The notes beneath the pieces were generated by a model. It worked only from the letters and a program-made list of their open reading frames with translations. It made no database searches and was not told the origin of the DNA. The position numbers were made by a program, and so were the translations under genes. Source: Sphingomonas lenta (lineage in GTDB: Bacteria > Pseudomonadota > Alphaproteobacteria > Sphingomonadales > Sphingomonadaceae). From it: a DNA stretch of 64,000 bases. The DNA is taken from positions 1 through 64,000 of the forward strand of contig NZ_NSLI01000001.1 in NCBI RefSeq assembly GCF_002288825.1, written 5' to 3'. This document shows positions 1-13,596 of this stretch, in pieces (position 1 is the stretch's first letter; the number at the start of each line of letters is the position of its first letter).

Positions 1-149
1 GCGACATGCACGGCGGCAACGGCATCTCGGGCGAGTACCACGTCATGCGCCACCTCATGAACCTGGAGACGGTCAACACCTACGAAGGCGCACACGACGT
101 CCACGCGCTGATCCTGGGTAGGGCGATCACTGGAATAGCGGCCTTTTAG
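1..149 (+). CDS. gcdH: acyl-CoA dehydrogenase, probably glutaryl-CoA dehydrogenase (3' end only)
   Basis: Only the last 48 codons are present; the gene starts left of the window and ends at TAG 147-149. The tail reads [20 protein letters not shown] followed by [19 protein letters not shown]. This is the conserved C-terminal segment of the acyl-CoA dehydrogenase fold, which carries part of the FAD-binding surface. The [21 protein letters not shown] wording is characteristic of glutaryl-CoA dehydrogenase, which converts glutaryl-CoA to crotonyl-CoA in lysine and tryptophan breakdown. The exact subfamily is an inference from this short stretch; another acyl-CoA dehydrogenase is possible. Confidence 0.8.
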   Translation, partial: DMHGGNGISGEYHVMRHLMNLETVNTYEGAHDVHALILGRAITGIAAF

Positions 150-337
150 CCTTCCAAGCCCCTCCCCTGAAGAGAAAAGGAGGGTGGGGCGGTTCAGGCC
201 GGCACGGCAAAGAACAGTCCCACCCCGTTCTTCTGGACGCCCGACGCCAGAACAGAAACAGAGACGGCGGACAATAGCGGCCGACAGCCTTATTGTAACC
301 GGAGAATACGATGCCTGGCGGCTAAAATCGGCTCCGT

Positions 338-1012
338 TCAGAACCGGTAGAACAGCGTTAGGCTGGCGATGTGGTTGACCCGATCCTCGCCGCGGCGGAA
401 CACCGTCTGGTTGAGGTAGCCCGGTTCGGCGGTCAGCCCCTGCGTGATCGGCACGCCCAGGCCGATGAAGGTGCGGACTTGGTCGAAGCCGCGGCGCTGT
501 CCCCAATCGGTCGTGTCGAAGTTGTAGAAAGGCTCCGTCCAGGCGATCGCTTGGAGCTGGCCACCCCGCCGGATCGGCGCTTGCGCGCGCACCTGCTGGC
601 GGAAGCGCCAACCCATCTCGTCGGCGCCGACCACGGTCCGCTGTTCCAATCGGGTCCGCGCCGTGACGGTGAACCCGCCCGCACCCTTGAGGATCGGGAA
701 GCTGAGCTGCTGGAAGATGCGGTGCTCGTCGGTCGCACGCCCGTTCAGCGGCTCCGTGCGGACATAGGCGTAGCCCAGGAACGCGGTCACGTCCGACGAG
801 AGGCGGTAGCCGATGGCGGGCCGGATCAGAAGCTGGCCCAACCGGCTGACATCGTCGGTGAAGCGCGGTTGCAGCTCGGCGTAGATCACGACCTTGTCGG
901 ATACGGGACCCTGCGCCGCGAGCAGCGTCCACTGCTGCAGGTCCTCTTCCTGCGCGTGCGCGGCCGCGGGGAACGCGGCCGACGTCGCCAGCGCAAACGC
1001 CAACCGTCGCAT
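338..1012 (-). CDS. DUF2490 family outer-membrane-like protein
   Basis: A 224-residue protein with a signal peptide (residues 1-20, cleavage likely after AAHAQ). Alternating aromatic and polar beta-strand segments follow, ending in LTLFYRF; a terminal Phe is typical of outer-membrane beta-barrels. The motifs WTLLAAQGPVSDK, ELQPRF, RPAIGYRL and RTRLEQR match what I know of DUF2490, a family of unknown role. Its start codon overlaps the stop of the upstream carbonic anhydrase gene at 1012, so the two are probably co-translated. A structural link to carbonic anhydrase function is not known. Confidence 0.8.
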   Translation of the reverse strand: MRRLAFALATSAAFPAAAHAQEEDLQQWTLLAAQGPVSDKVVIYAELQPRFTDDVSRLGQLLIRPAIGYRLSSDVTAFLGYAYVRTEPLNGRATDEHRIFQQLSFPILKGAGGFTVTARTRLEQRTVVGADEMGWRFRQQVRAQAPIRRGGQLQAIAWTEPFYNFDTTDWGQRRGFDQVRTFIGLGVPITQGLTAEPGYLNQTVFRRGEDRVNHIASLTLFYRF

Positions 1013-1779
1013 CAGGCGGCCTGCGGACGGTCGAAGAAGTCGACGCGGCCCGTGCCCAGCTCATAGAACGCGCCAACCACCTTCAACCTGCCCTCCGCCT
1101 GCGGCCGCAGCAGCAGCGGGTCGCTCTCGGTGCGGAGCCGCCGGACTGTGCGCGATACGTTGGCCTTCGTCGCGTTCACCAGCTTGTCGCCGGCGCGCCC
1201 CCGCGCCTCCAGCACGGCGGGGACGATCGGCTCGACCATGTCGCCGATGCGGCCGGGAAAGCGCGCGTTCTTGTCGACGATGTCCATGGCCGCCTTGACC
1301 GCGCCGCAGCTCTCGTGGCCCATGATGACGACCAGCGGCACGCCCAACACGGCGACCGCGAACTCGAGCGAGCCTTGCGCCACCGTGTCGATGGTGTTGC
1401 CGGCGTTACGGATGATGAACAGCTCGCCCAGTCCGCGGCCGAAGAGAAGCTCGGGCGGCACGCGGCTGTCGGAACAAGACACATAGGCGACGAACGGCGC
1501 CTGTCCCTTGGCGAGCTCCAGGCGACGCTGCGAGCTCAGGTCGGGCTGGGGTAGCTCGTTCGCCAAGAAACGGCGATTGCCGTCCATCAGCAGCTGCAGC
1601 GCCTGGTCGGGCGTAAGCGCCGACTTGCCGTTCTGGACGGGCGCCGCCTCATAGGCCTCGACCGGCGCGGGCCGGGCCGCGGCCGTGCTCGTCACGCCGA
1701 GAGCGGCTAGGCCCAAACCGCCCGCGACCAGCGAGCGGCGGCTCAAGGCGGGGGCAGACGGATGGTGTGTCGTGCACAT
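1012..1779 (-). CDS. beta-class carbonic anhydrase with Tat signal
   Basis: 255 residues. Beta-carbonic anhydrases interconvert CO2 and bicarbonate using a zinc ion held by Cys-His-Cys. The ligands are visible: C102 in the CSDSR motif (with the Asp-Arg pair D104/R106), then H155 and C158 in GHESCGA. The N-terminus has a twin-arginine motif (LSRRSLVAGG, residues 12-21), a hydrophobic stretch and an AAARPA cleavage-like site. Folded export to the periplasm by Tat is therefore predicted, unlike the usual cytoplasmic enzyme. The stop overlaps the start of the DUF2490 gene. Start ATG 1777-1779 is chosen because it includes the Tat signal. Confidence 0.92.
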   Translation of the reverse strand: MCTTHHPSAPALSRRSLVAGGLGLAALGVTSTAAARPAPVEAYEAAPVQNGKSALTPDQALQLLMDGNRRFLANELPQPDLSSQRRLELAKGQAPFVAYVSCSDSRVPPELLFGRGLGELFIIRNAGNTIDTVAQGSLEFAVAVLGVPLVVIMGHESCGAVKAAMDIVDKNARFPGRIGDMVEPIVPAVLEARGRAGDKLVNATKANVSRTVRRLRTESDPLLLRPQAEGRLKVVGAFYELGTGRVDFFDRPQAA

Positions 1780-1913
1780 CGGGTTGGCTCCTCTACGAAC
1801 GCTCCCGGATATGGTCCAGCCCGCGCGGACGGTCGTCGGCTAGGCGGCGGGTCTCTCGGCCTATGCCGGACGGCATATGACAAGCCTGCTCGCGGATCCT
1901 AAGGTCGCGATTT

Positions 1914-2975
1914 ATGGAGCAGACCGTTCTCGCAAGTTCCGCCGCCACGCCGCCGGGGACGGCGGGCGATCTGCGCCGTCTATACCGGGAGGCGGAGGCG
2001 CGCGCCGCTCGACTCAGGCTGCTCGTCGAAGCGGGTCGGCGTTTGGCGGGTGCGCAAGGGCCTGCGCTCGACGGAGCCGCGGCGGGCGCGGCACAGGCGG
2101 CGGCTTTTCTGATGGGCTATGCGCGCGGCCGTGTCGTCCGGTCCGGCGATGCGCTCGACCCGACCGACTGCGTGACGCTCGCCCTGCTGCCGCCGGGGTC
2201 GGCGGGCGGACCCGTAGGCACGCTAGCGCTAGCCGACCGGCTGGGTCCGTCCGACGGTTCCGACGCGGAAGACCGCGCGGCGGTGGACGTCCTGCTGCAG
2301 CTTATCGCCGGTGCGCTCGCCGCGCGCGATCGTGAGGAGCGGCTCGCGGGCCTGCTCGCAGAGCTGTTCAGCGCGCAGGAGCGTGAACGGGCGCATGTCG
2401 CGCGCGAGCTGCACGATGGCGTGGCGCAGGTCGCGACCGCGGCGCTGAGGCGGGCGGAGCTGGCCGAGGCGAGCGGCGAGCCGGCGGACATCGCACGCGC
2501 GGCCGAGCTGATGCGGACCACCGTCACCGAGCTGCGGCGCGTGATAGCCGGCATGCGTCCGACCGCGCTCGACGATCTGGGCCTCGCCGCCGCTATCGAG
2601 CGGCTCGCCGCCGACCTGGGCGACGAAGGGTATGAGGTGGGTCTGTCGCTGGAGCTCGTCTCCCCGTTGCCGCTCCCGCTGGAGGCCGGGCTGTTCCGAG
2701 TCGCGCAGGAGGCCCTGAACAACGTGCGCATGCATGCCGGCGGCCCGTGCCGAGTCGACGTCGCGCTGTGGCGACCGGCGGACCGGGCGGAGGTCGCGCT
2801 GAGCGTCCGCGATGCGGGACGGGGGTTCGCGCCGGACATGGGCGGCGACCATGGGCGCGAGCATCTGGGCCTAGCGTTCATGCGCGAGCGGGTCGCGGCG
2901 CTCGGCGGCACGCTTCGGGTGGATGCGGCTCCCGGCGCGGGCGTCCGGGTGATGGCGACGGTGCCGGCCGCATGA
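1914..2975 (+). CDS. sensor histidine kinase, HisKA_3 (NarX/DegS-like) type
   Basis: 353 residues with no obvious membrane segment. The N-terminal ~140 residues look like a GAF-type sensor, starting with an Arg/Ala-rich coiled region. The phosphoacceptor is H167 in RELHDGVAQ, the HisKA_3 signature. The HATPase domain shows the N box EALNNVRMHA (around 266-275), the G1 box VRDAGRGFAPD (around 298) and GLAFMRERV. The stop overlaps the start of the next gene as ATGA (2972-2975), so the LuxR-type regulator is the expected partner. The input signal cannot be read from sequence. Kinases of this family usually pair with NarL-type regulators, as here. Confidence 0.9.
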   Translation: MEQTVLASSAATPPGTAGDLRRLYREAEARAARLRLLVEAGRRLAGAQGPALDGAAAGAAQAAAFLMGYARGRVVRSGDALDPTDCVTLALLPPGSAGGPVGTLALADRLGPSDGSDAEDRAAVDVLLQLIAGALAARDREERLAGLLAELFSAQERERAHVARELHDGVAQVATAALRRAELAEASGEPADIARAAELMRTTVTELRRVIAGMRPTALDDLGLAAAIERLAADLGDEGYEVGLSLELVSPLPLPLEAGLFRVAQEALNNVRMHAGGPCRVDVALWRPADRAEVALSVRDAGRGFAPDMGGDHGREHLGLAFMRERVAALGGTLRVDAAPGAGVRVMATVPAA

Positions 2976-3603
2976 CGCCCGCGCGTGTGCTGATCGCCGA
3001 CGATCATGAGCTGGCTCGTGAGGGACTGCGCGCGCTTCTGGACCGCGAGCCGGGGCTCGTCGTCGTCGCGGAGGCGTCGACCGGTGAGCAGGCGGTGGCC
3101 CTCGCGGAGGCGCACGAGCCGGACCTGGCGCTGCTCGACATTCGCTACGGCGCGGGGATGGACGGGCTGGAGGCCGCGCGCCGGATCGTCGAGGTCGCGC
3201 CGAACGTGCGCGTGGTCATGCTGACCCTCCACGACGCCCCCGAATATGCGCGTGCCGCGCTGGAGGCGGGCGCGATGGGGTACGTCACCAAGGACGCCAG
3301 CCGCGACGCGCTGCTCCGCGCGATCGGGCAGGTTCTGGCGGGCGGCTATGCGGTGCCGGCCGAGCTGATGCGCCGCGCCGTGGAGAGCCGGCGGACGGCC
3401 GGCGCGCCGGATGCGCTAGGCCGGCTGACCCCCCGCGAGCGCGAAGTGCTGGACCTGCTCGCGGAGGGCGGCACCAACAAGCACATCGCGCAGGCGTTGG
3501 GCGTCAGTCCCGGCACCGTGAAGGCGCATGTGGAACGTGTCATCGCGAAGCTCGGCGTGCGCGACCGGACGCAGGCCGCAGTGTTGGCGGTGCAGGCGCG
3601 TCG

Positions 3604-3607
<4 letters not shown>
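2972..3607 (+). CDS. NarL/LuxR-family response regulator
   Basis: 211 residues starting MTPARVLIADDHE. The receiver domain covers about 1-120, with phosphoacceptor D56 in LLDIRYG, an acidic DDHE pair near the start and a conserved Lys in VTKDASRD. A LuxR-type helix-turn-helix follows at about 152-205 (LTPREREVLDLLAEGGTNKH, then SPGTVKAHVERVIAKLGVRD). The start is set by the 4-bp overlap with the kinase stop; a longer upstream frame adds no conserved sequence. The stop overlaps the ATG of the hybrid kinase (3604). Target genes are not evident. Family assignment is secure; pairing with the adjacent kinase is inferred from coupling. Confidence 0.93.
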
Positions 3608-5954
<2,347 letters not shown>

Positions 5955-5958
<4 letters not shown>

Positions 5959-6407
5959 CCCCGTCCGAGCGCCTGCTCGAGGCGCGCCTCCTGCTCGTCG
6001 ATGACGAGCCGGCCAACCTCGCGCTCCTCGACGCGGTGCTCCGGCGCGAGGGCTACCGTGCGATCGAGCGCGTGACCGATCCGAACGAGGCGGTGGCGCG
6101 CCACCTGGCGTTCGGCTCCGACCTCATCGTGCTCGACCTGATGATGCCGGGCATCGACGGCTACGCGCTCCTCGATGCGCTGCACCGGCTCACGCCGGCG
6201 GACGCGCTCATGCCCATCCTGGTGCTGACGGCCGACACCACGATCGACGCCAAGCGTCGCGCCCTATCGCTCGGCGCCAAGGACGTCATGACCAAACCGT
6301 TCGACGTGTTCGAGCTGGCGCTGCGCGTGGGCAACCTGCTGGACATGCGCTTCCTGGTGGAGCGGTTGCGTGTCGCGCGGTTCCGTGCCGGTCAGGCAAA
6401 CGCCTGA
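5955..6407 (+). CDS. single-domain response regulator (CheY/PleD receiver-like)
   Basis: 150 residues made of one receiver domain: LLLVDDEPAN, phosphoacceptor D61 in VLDLMMPGIDGY, LTADTT, and Lys in VMTKPFD. No DNA-binding or enzymatic output domain follows, only a short basic tail (VERLRVARFRAGQ). The start ATG lies in the ATGA overlap with the hybrid kinase (5955-5958); the long frame running in from upstream is an out-of-phase shadow. As a stand-alone receiver it probably accepts phosphate from the hybrid kinase or interacts with another protein. It is the last gene of the two-component cluster. Confidence 0.9.
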
Positions 6408-6435
6408 CGTTCCACTTCTGGGGCGTCCGCGAGAT

Positions 6436-6468
6436 GGATGGTGCGGTAAGGCAAGAGACGCACCATCC
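6436..6468 (+). terminator. hairpin after the two-component cluster
   Basis: A perfect 10-bp inverted repeat (GGATGGTGCG at 6436-6445, CGCACCATCC at 6459-6468) encloses a 13-nt loop, 29 nt after the last receiver gene. No T-run follows on either strand, so intrinsic termination is uncertain. It may also end transcripts from the convergent tRNA-Glu. Confidence 0.45.
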
Positions 6469-6513
6469 CGAGCGCCGCGCCTGCGACGTTGAACGTAACG
6501 CTCTCGCGAGGGA

Positions 6514-6589
6514 TGGTGACCCCTACGGGACTCGAACCCGTGTTTTCGCCGTGAGAGGGCGACGTCCTAGACCGCTAGACGAAGGGGCC
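6514..6589 (-). tRNA. tRNA-Glu (anticodon CTC)
   Basis: The reverse complement folds as a full 76-nt cloverleaf. The acceptor stem is GGCCCCT/AGGGGTC with one G-U pair, and the anticodon stem TCGCC/GGCGA has loop CTCTCAC, giving anticodon CTC. The T-arm is CGGGTTCGAGTCCCG, the discriminator is A, and the terminal CCA is encoded (TGG at 6514-6516 on the plus strand). The 5' half GTCTAGCGGTCTAGGAC is typical of bacterial tRNA-Glu. It reads GAG codons, which are abundant in this GC-rich genome. Confidence 0.95.
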
Positions 6590-6707
6590 GTGCGTAGCGT
6601 GAGGCGCGGCACCTAGAGGGCGGGCGGGGCGGCGTCAAGGGCGCACGCGTGGCCCGGGGAAGTTGATGAAGTTGATGTGGATCCGGCAATTCCGTTGCGC
6701 GTCCTTG

Positions 6708-7184
6708 TTATTTCCTGTCGCGGGCGCGGCGGCGCTCGGCGGCGGCGTGGACCAGACGGAGCTCGCGCGACTCCTGGCGGTCGAGCGCGTTCAGCGCGGC
6801 CAGGAGGATGCGGTTGTCCCAGTAGTGGCGCACGCCGACCTGGCGCCCGCGATGATAGATGGGCGCGGACAGGCGCTCGCGCCCGATCTCGCGCGCGCGG
6901 TCGAGCGCCATGCTCCCTGCGACCTCCCGCGCCATGTCCCAGGCGCGGACGAAGGAGCTGCCCGGCCCCGCCCGCTCGCGCAACTTGTAGGCCGAGGTCG
7001 CGCTCATGCCGACGGAGCGCGCGGCGGCCGCGACCACGCCCATGCGCGAGAGCGCGTCGATGAAGGCGCGCTGCCGCTCGGTCGTCCAGCCGTCGACGCG
7101 GGTCAGCGTCATGGCCACGGGGGTGAAGAGGAGCAGGTCGTCGGGCGCGGTGCCGGCGGGCGGTGGTGACTCGGGTTTGTCCAT
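6708..7184 (-). CDS. hypothetical protein with helix-turn-helix-like region
   Basis: 158 residues, function not recognised. Residues about 30-75 (WTTERQRAFIDALSRMGVVA, then AAARSVGMSATSAYKLRER) read like a homeodomain-like or terminase-small-subunit-like helix-turn-helix, suggesting DNA binding. The rest is Arg/Ala-rich and helical with the conserved-looking stretch YHRGRQVGVRHYWDNRILL. It is divergent from the restriction-modification gene, with 77 bp between the chosen starts, so the two share an upstream region. A control role over that gene is possible but is only inferred from position. Codon use is typical of the window, so it need not be newly acquired. Confidence 0.7.
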   Translation of the reverse strand: MDKPESPPPAGTAPDDLLLFTPVAMTLTRVDGWTTERQRAFIDALSRMGVVAAAARSVGMSATSAYKLRERAGPGSSFVRAWDMAREVAGSMALDRAREIGRERLSAPIYHRGRQVGVRHYWDNRILLAALNALDRQESRELRLVHAAAERRRARDRK

Positions 7185-7261
7185 GTGCGGAACGGATCAC
7201 GAACGGGGGCTTGTAGGAAAGCGGTTTTTTCGGAAGGGTGCACCCGAGAACAGGGGGCCGC

Positions 7262-10744
<3,483 letters not shown>

Positions 10745-10756
10745 GGGGCGGGGTCG

Positions 10757-10775
10757 GCGCGGGCGAAGCCCGCGC
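10757..10775. terminator. GC-rich hairpin between convergent genes
   Basis: GCGCGGGC (10757-10764), loop GAA, GCCCGCGC (10768-10775): a perfect 8-bp stem in the 104-bp gap between the R-M gene and the convergent DAHP synthase. No T-run is present, so it may be a weak or bidirectional terminator. Confidence 0.45.
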
Positions 10776-10848
10776 TCCGACGTCGGACGGGATCGGCCGC
10801 TCCGCTCGGCCGACCCGCCGGGCGGCATGCGGCGCGTCTCGAACCAGC

Positions 10849-12219
10849 TTACGCCGCCTTGCGGCGCTCCGCCATTTCCTCGTTGAGCATCTCCGCCAAG
10901 AGGAACGCCAGCTCCAGCGACTGCCCCGCGTTGAGCCGCGGGTCGCAGTGGGTGTGGTAGCGGTCGGCGAGCGACTGGTCGGTCACGTCCACCGCGCCGC
11001 CCGTGCATTCGGTGACGTTGCGGCCCGTCATCTCCGCGTGGATGCCGCCGGCGTGGCTGCCCTCCGCGCGGTGGACGGCGAAGAAGGCGCGGACCTCGGA
11101 CAGGATGCGCTCGAAGGGGCGGGTCTTGTAGCCGCTCGCGGACTGGACGGTGTTGCCGTGCATGGGGTCGCACGACCAGACGACCGGGTGGCCTTCGCGC
11201 GCGACCGTGCGGATCAGGCGCGGCAGGTGCGCTTCGACCTTGTCATGGCCGTAGCGGGTGATGAGCGTGATCCTGCCTGGCGTGCGGCTCGGGTTGAGGA
11301 TGTCCAACAGGCGCAGCAGGACGTCGGGGTCGAGCGACGGGCCGCATTTCACGCCCAGCGGATTGCCGACGCCGCGGAGGAACTCGACGTGCGCCGAGCC
11401 TTCGAAACGCGTGCGGTCGCCGATCCAGAGGAAATGCGCGCTGGTGTCGTACCAGCCGCCCGTCAGCGAGTCGCGGCGCGCCATCGCCTGCTCGAAGGGG
11501 AGCAGCAGCGCCTCGTGGCTGGTGTAGAACTGCGTCTGCGCGAGCTGGGGCACGGTCTCCGGGTCGATGCCGCAGGCGCGCATGAAGTCGAGCGCCTCGC
11601 CGATGCGGTCGGCGGTCTCGCGATACTTCTTCGCCCAGGGGCTCTGGCCCAGGAAGTCGTGCGTCCAGCGATGGACTTGGTGGAGGTTGGCGTAGCCCCC
11701 TTGCGCGAAGGCGCGCAGTAGGTTGAGCGTCGCCGCCGACTGCGAATAGCCGCGCAGCATGCGCTGCGGGTCGGGGATGCGGCTCGCGCTGGTGAAGGCG
11801 ATGTCGTTGACGTTGTCGCCGCGATAGCTCGGCAGCTCGACGTCGCCCTGGCGTTCCAGCGGCGCGGAGCGGGGCTTGGCGAACTGGCCCGCCATGCGGC
11901 CGAGCTTCACCACGGGCAGCTTGGACGCGAAGGTCAGGACCACCGCCATCTGCAGGATCACGCGGAACGTGTCGCGGATGTTGTCGGGGTGGAACTCGGC
12001 GAAGCTCTCCGCGCAGTCGCCGCCTTGGAGCAGGAACGCCTCGCCCGCCGACACGCGCGCCAGGTCGGCGGTGAGATTGCGCGCCTCGCCCGCGAAGACG
12101 AGCGGGGGATAGGAGCGCAGGCTCTCCACCGCCGCGTCGAGCGCCTGCGGATCGGGGTAATCGGGCAGCTGGCGCGCCTCGAAGCGCCGCCAGCTGTCGG
12201 GAGACCAGTCGGCGGCCAT
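10849..12219 (-). CDS. aroG: class II 3-deoxy-7-phosphoheptulonate (DAHP) synthase
   Basis: 456 residues. It condenses phosphoenolpyruvate and erythrose-4-phosphate to DAHP, the first step of the shikimate pathway in the cytoplasm. The plant/mycobacterial-type (class II) signatures are all visible: [83 protein letters not shown] and [11 protein letters not shown]. These include the Cys, His, Glu and Asp metal ligands. Start [10 protein letters not shown] at 12219 is preceded by ACGGAG; the frame extends further upstream without conserved sequence. Length matches the family. It is convergent with the R-M gene. Whether it is feedback-regulated cannot be read. Confidence 0.96.
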   Translation of the reverse strand: MAADWSPDSWRRFEARQLPDYPDPQALDAAVESLRSYPPLVFAGEARNLTADLARVSAGEAFLLQGGDCAESFAEFHPDNIRDTFRVILQMAVVLTFASKLPVVKLGRMAGQFAKPRSAPLERQGDVELPSYRGDNVNDIAFTSASRIPDPQRMLRGYSQSAATLNLLRAFAQGGYANLHQVHRWTHDFLGQSPWAKKYRETADRIGEALDFMRACGIDPETVPQLAQTQFYTSHEALLLPFEQAMARRDSLTGGWYDTSAHFLWIGDRTRFEGSAHVEFLRGVGNPLGVKCGPSLDPDVLLRLLDILNPSRTPGRITLITRYGHDKVEAHLPRLIRTVAREGHPVVWSCDPMHGNTVQSASGYKTRPFERILSEVRAFFAVHRAEGSHAGGIHAEMTGRNVTECTGGAVDVTDQSLADRYHTHCDPRLNAGQSLELAFLLAEMLNEEMAERRKAA

Positions 12220-12284
12220 CACGTCAGCTCCGTTGCGGGCGCATCCCTGCGCCTGTTTTCCCGCCGGCGCAATTGTTTCAATCG

Positions 12285-13223
12285 TTAGTAGCCGGCGGCG
12301 AGGTCGGCGACGTTGCGCATGGGACGGCCCTCCCGATAGGCGCGGAGGTTCTCCAGGAACAGGTCGGCCGCGCGCCGGAACATGCTGGTCTGGCTGCGGC
12401 CGGACAGGTGCATGGTGATCATGCAGTCGGGCGCGTCCCAGAGCGGGTGGTCGGCGGGCAGGGGCTCGGGGTCGGTGGGATCGAGGAACGCGCCTCCGAT
12501 CGCGCCCGAGCGGAGCGCGTCCAGGAGCGCGGCGTCGTCCACCATGTCGCCGCGCGCGATGTTGACGAGCCAAGCGCTCCGCTTCATCGCTGCGAGCTCG
12601 GGCGCGCCGATCATCGCCTTGGTCTCGGCGGTCGAGGGCGCGGCGAGGACAATCCAGTCGAACTCGGGCAAGCGGCCGCGCCACGCGTCCGCCGCGAGCG
12701 TGCCGTCCCGGCCGGAGCGGGTGACACCCGTCACCTCGACGCCCAGCCCGACGAGCCGGTCGCCGATCAGCCGGCCGATCGCGCCGTAGCCGATGACCAA
12801 GGCGCGGGTGCCGGGCAGTTCGACCTTGCCGGGCGCGTCGGCGAGCCACTCGCGCCGGGCCTGCGCCTGGACGACCCGGTCGAAGCGTTTGGCGGCGGCG
12901 AGCACGCCCATGACGGCGTACTCCGCGACGGCGACCGCGTTGATGCCGACGCCGTTGGTGACGAGGACGCCGCGCTCGCGGAGCAGGTCCAGGGGAAAGG
13001 CGTCGAGGCCGGCGTAGATGGTCGACACCCAGCGCAGCCGGGGGCCGGCGTGGCGGATCGCGTCGGCGACGAGCGCGGTCGGCTGCATGTCGACCCAGGC
13101 GATCTCGGCGTCGGCGATCCCGGCGTTCGCCTGCGCCGGCGAGGCGAACCAGGCCACATCGAGGTCGGCGGGCAGGTGCGGCTCGAGGAGCGGGCGGGCG
13201 AGGGCGGGGAGGACGGCCTTCAT
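12285..13223 (-). CDS. NAD-dependent D-2-hydroxyacid dehydrogenase
   Basis: 312 residues from the preferred start [11 protein letters not shown] at 13223 (a longer TTG start at 13259 is possible). The fold is formate/glycerate dehydrogenase-like. A Rossmann motif reads [12 protein letters not shown], with the catalytic Arg in [14 protein letters not shown], Glu in [15 protein letters not shown] and His in ITMHLSG. These enzymes reduce 2-keto acids such as glyoxylate or hydroxypyruvate. The substrate is not determinable, and PdxB or SerA identity is not supported by length. It shares an orientation with the small membrane protein upstream and with the DAHP synthase downstream. Confidence 0.88.
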   Translation of the reverse strand: MKAVLPALARPLLEPHLPADLDVAWFASPAQANAGIADAEIAWVDMQPTALVADAIRHAGPRLRWVSTIYAGLDAFPLDLLRERGVLVTNGVGINAVAVAEYAVMGVLAAAKRFDRVVQAQARREWLADAPGKVELPGTRALVIGYGAIGRLIGDRLVGLGVEVTGVTRSGRDGTLAADAWRGRLPEFDWIVLAAPSTAETKAMIGAPELAAMKRSAWLVNIARGDMVDDAALLDALRSGAIGGAFLDPTDPEPLPADHPLWDAPDCMITMHLSGRSQTSMFRRAADLFLENLRAYREGRPMRNVADLAAGY

Positions 13224-13242
13224 GACGCGGCCGTGCGGCCCG

Positions 13243-13596
13243 TCACGCCGCGTCGTCAATCCCCGGCCGGTCGGGCGCGGGCCGGTCGCGCCGGATCATC
13301 GGACGCCAGCGCACGCCCGCGGAGATGACCGCCGGCCAGAACAGCGTGTTGACGAGGTCGACGGCGCTGCCCGACGCGGTCCAGCCCTGTCCGTGCAGAT
13401 AGTCGAGCAGCTCGTTCACGAGCTCCGCGGCGACCGCGAAGGCGAAAGGGATGAAGCTGCCGAACGAGCGGCCGGTCGCGAGCCGCGCGACCATGAACAC
13501 GGCCATGCCGGCGTGGATGTGGAGCAGGTCGTCGGGCTGGCCCGTCAACCGCTCGATCCACTGGGTGAGCTGGTTGTAACGCTCGGGAAGGGTCAC
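13243..13596 (-). CDS. small predicted membrane protein downstream of cysS
   Basis: 117 residues, function not recognised. The start GTG (13594-13596) overlaps the cysS stop as GTGA, so translation is coupled. Hydrophobic segments lie at about 30-50 (HAGMAVFMVARLATG), 52-72 (FIPFAFAVAAELVNEL) and 84-102 (DLVNTLFWPAVISAG), giving two or three membrane passes. The C-terminus is Arg/Pro-rich. Long frames on both strands cover this region, but the overlap, hydrophobicity pattern and codon use favour this one. Confidence 0.7.
   Translation of the reverse strand: MTLPERYNQLTQWIERLTGQPDDLLHIHAGMAVFMVARLATGRSFGSFIPFAFAVAAELVNELLDYLHGQGWTASGSAVDLVNTLFWPAVISAGVRWRPMIRRDRPAPDRPGIDDAA

Noticed and set aside
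184..378. 64-residue open frame near the left end
   Set aside because: Arg/Pro-rich shadow sequence in the gap after the dehydrogenase and into the 3' end of the DUF2490 gene; no start context or motif.
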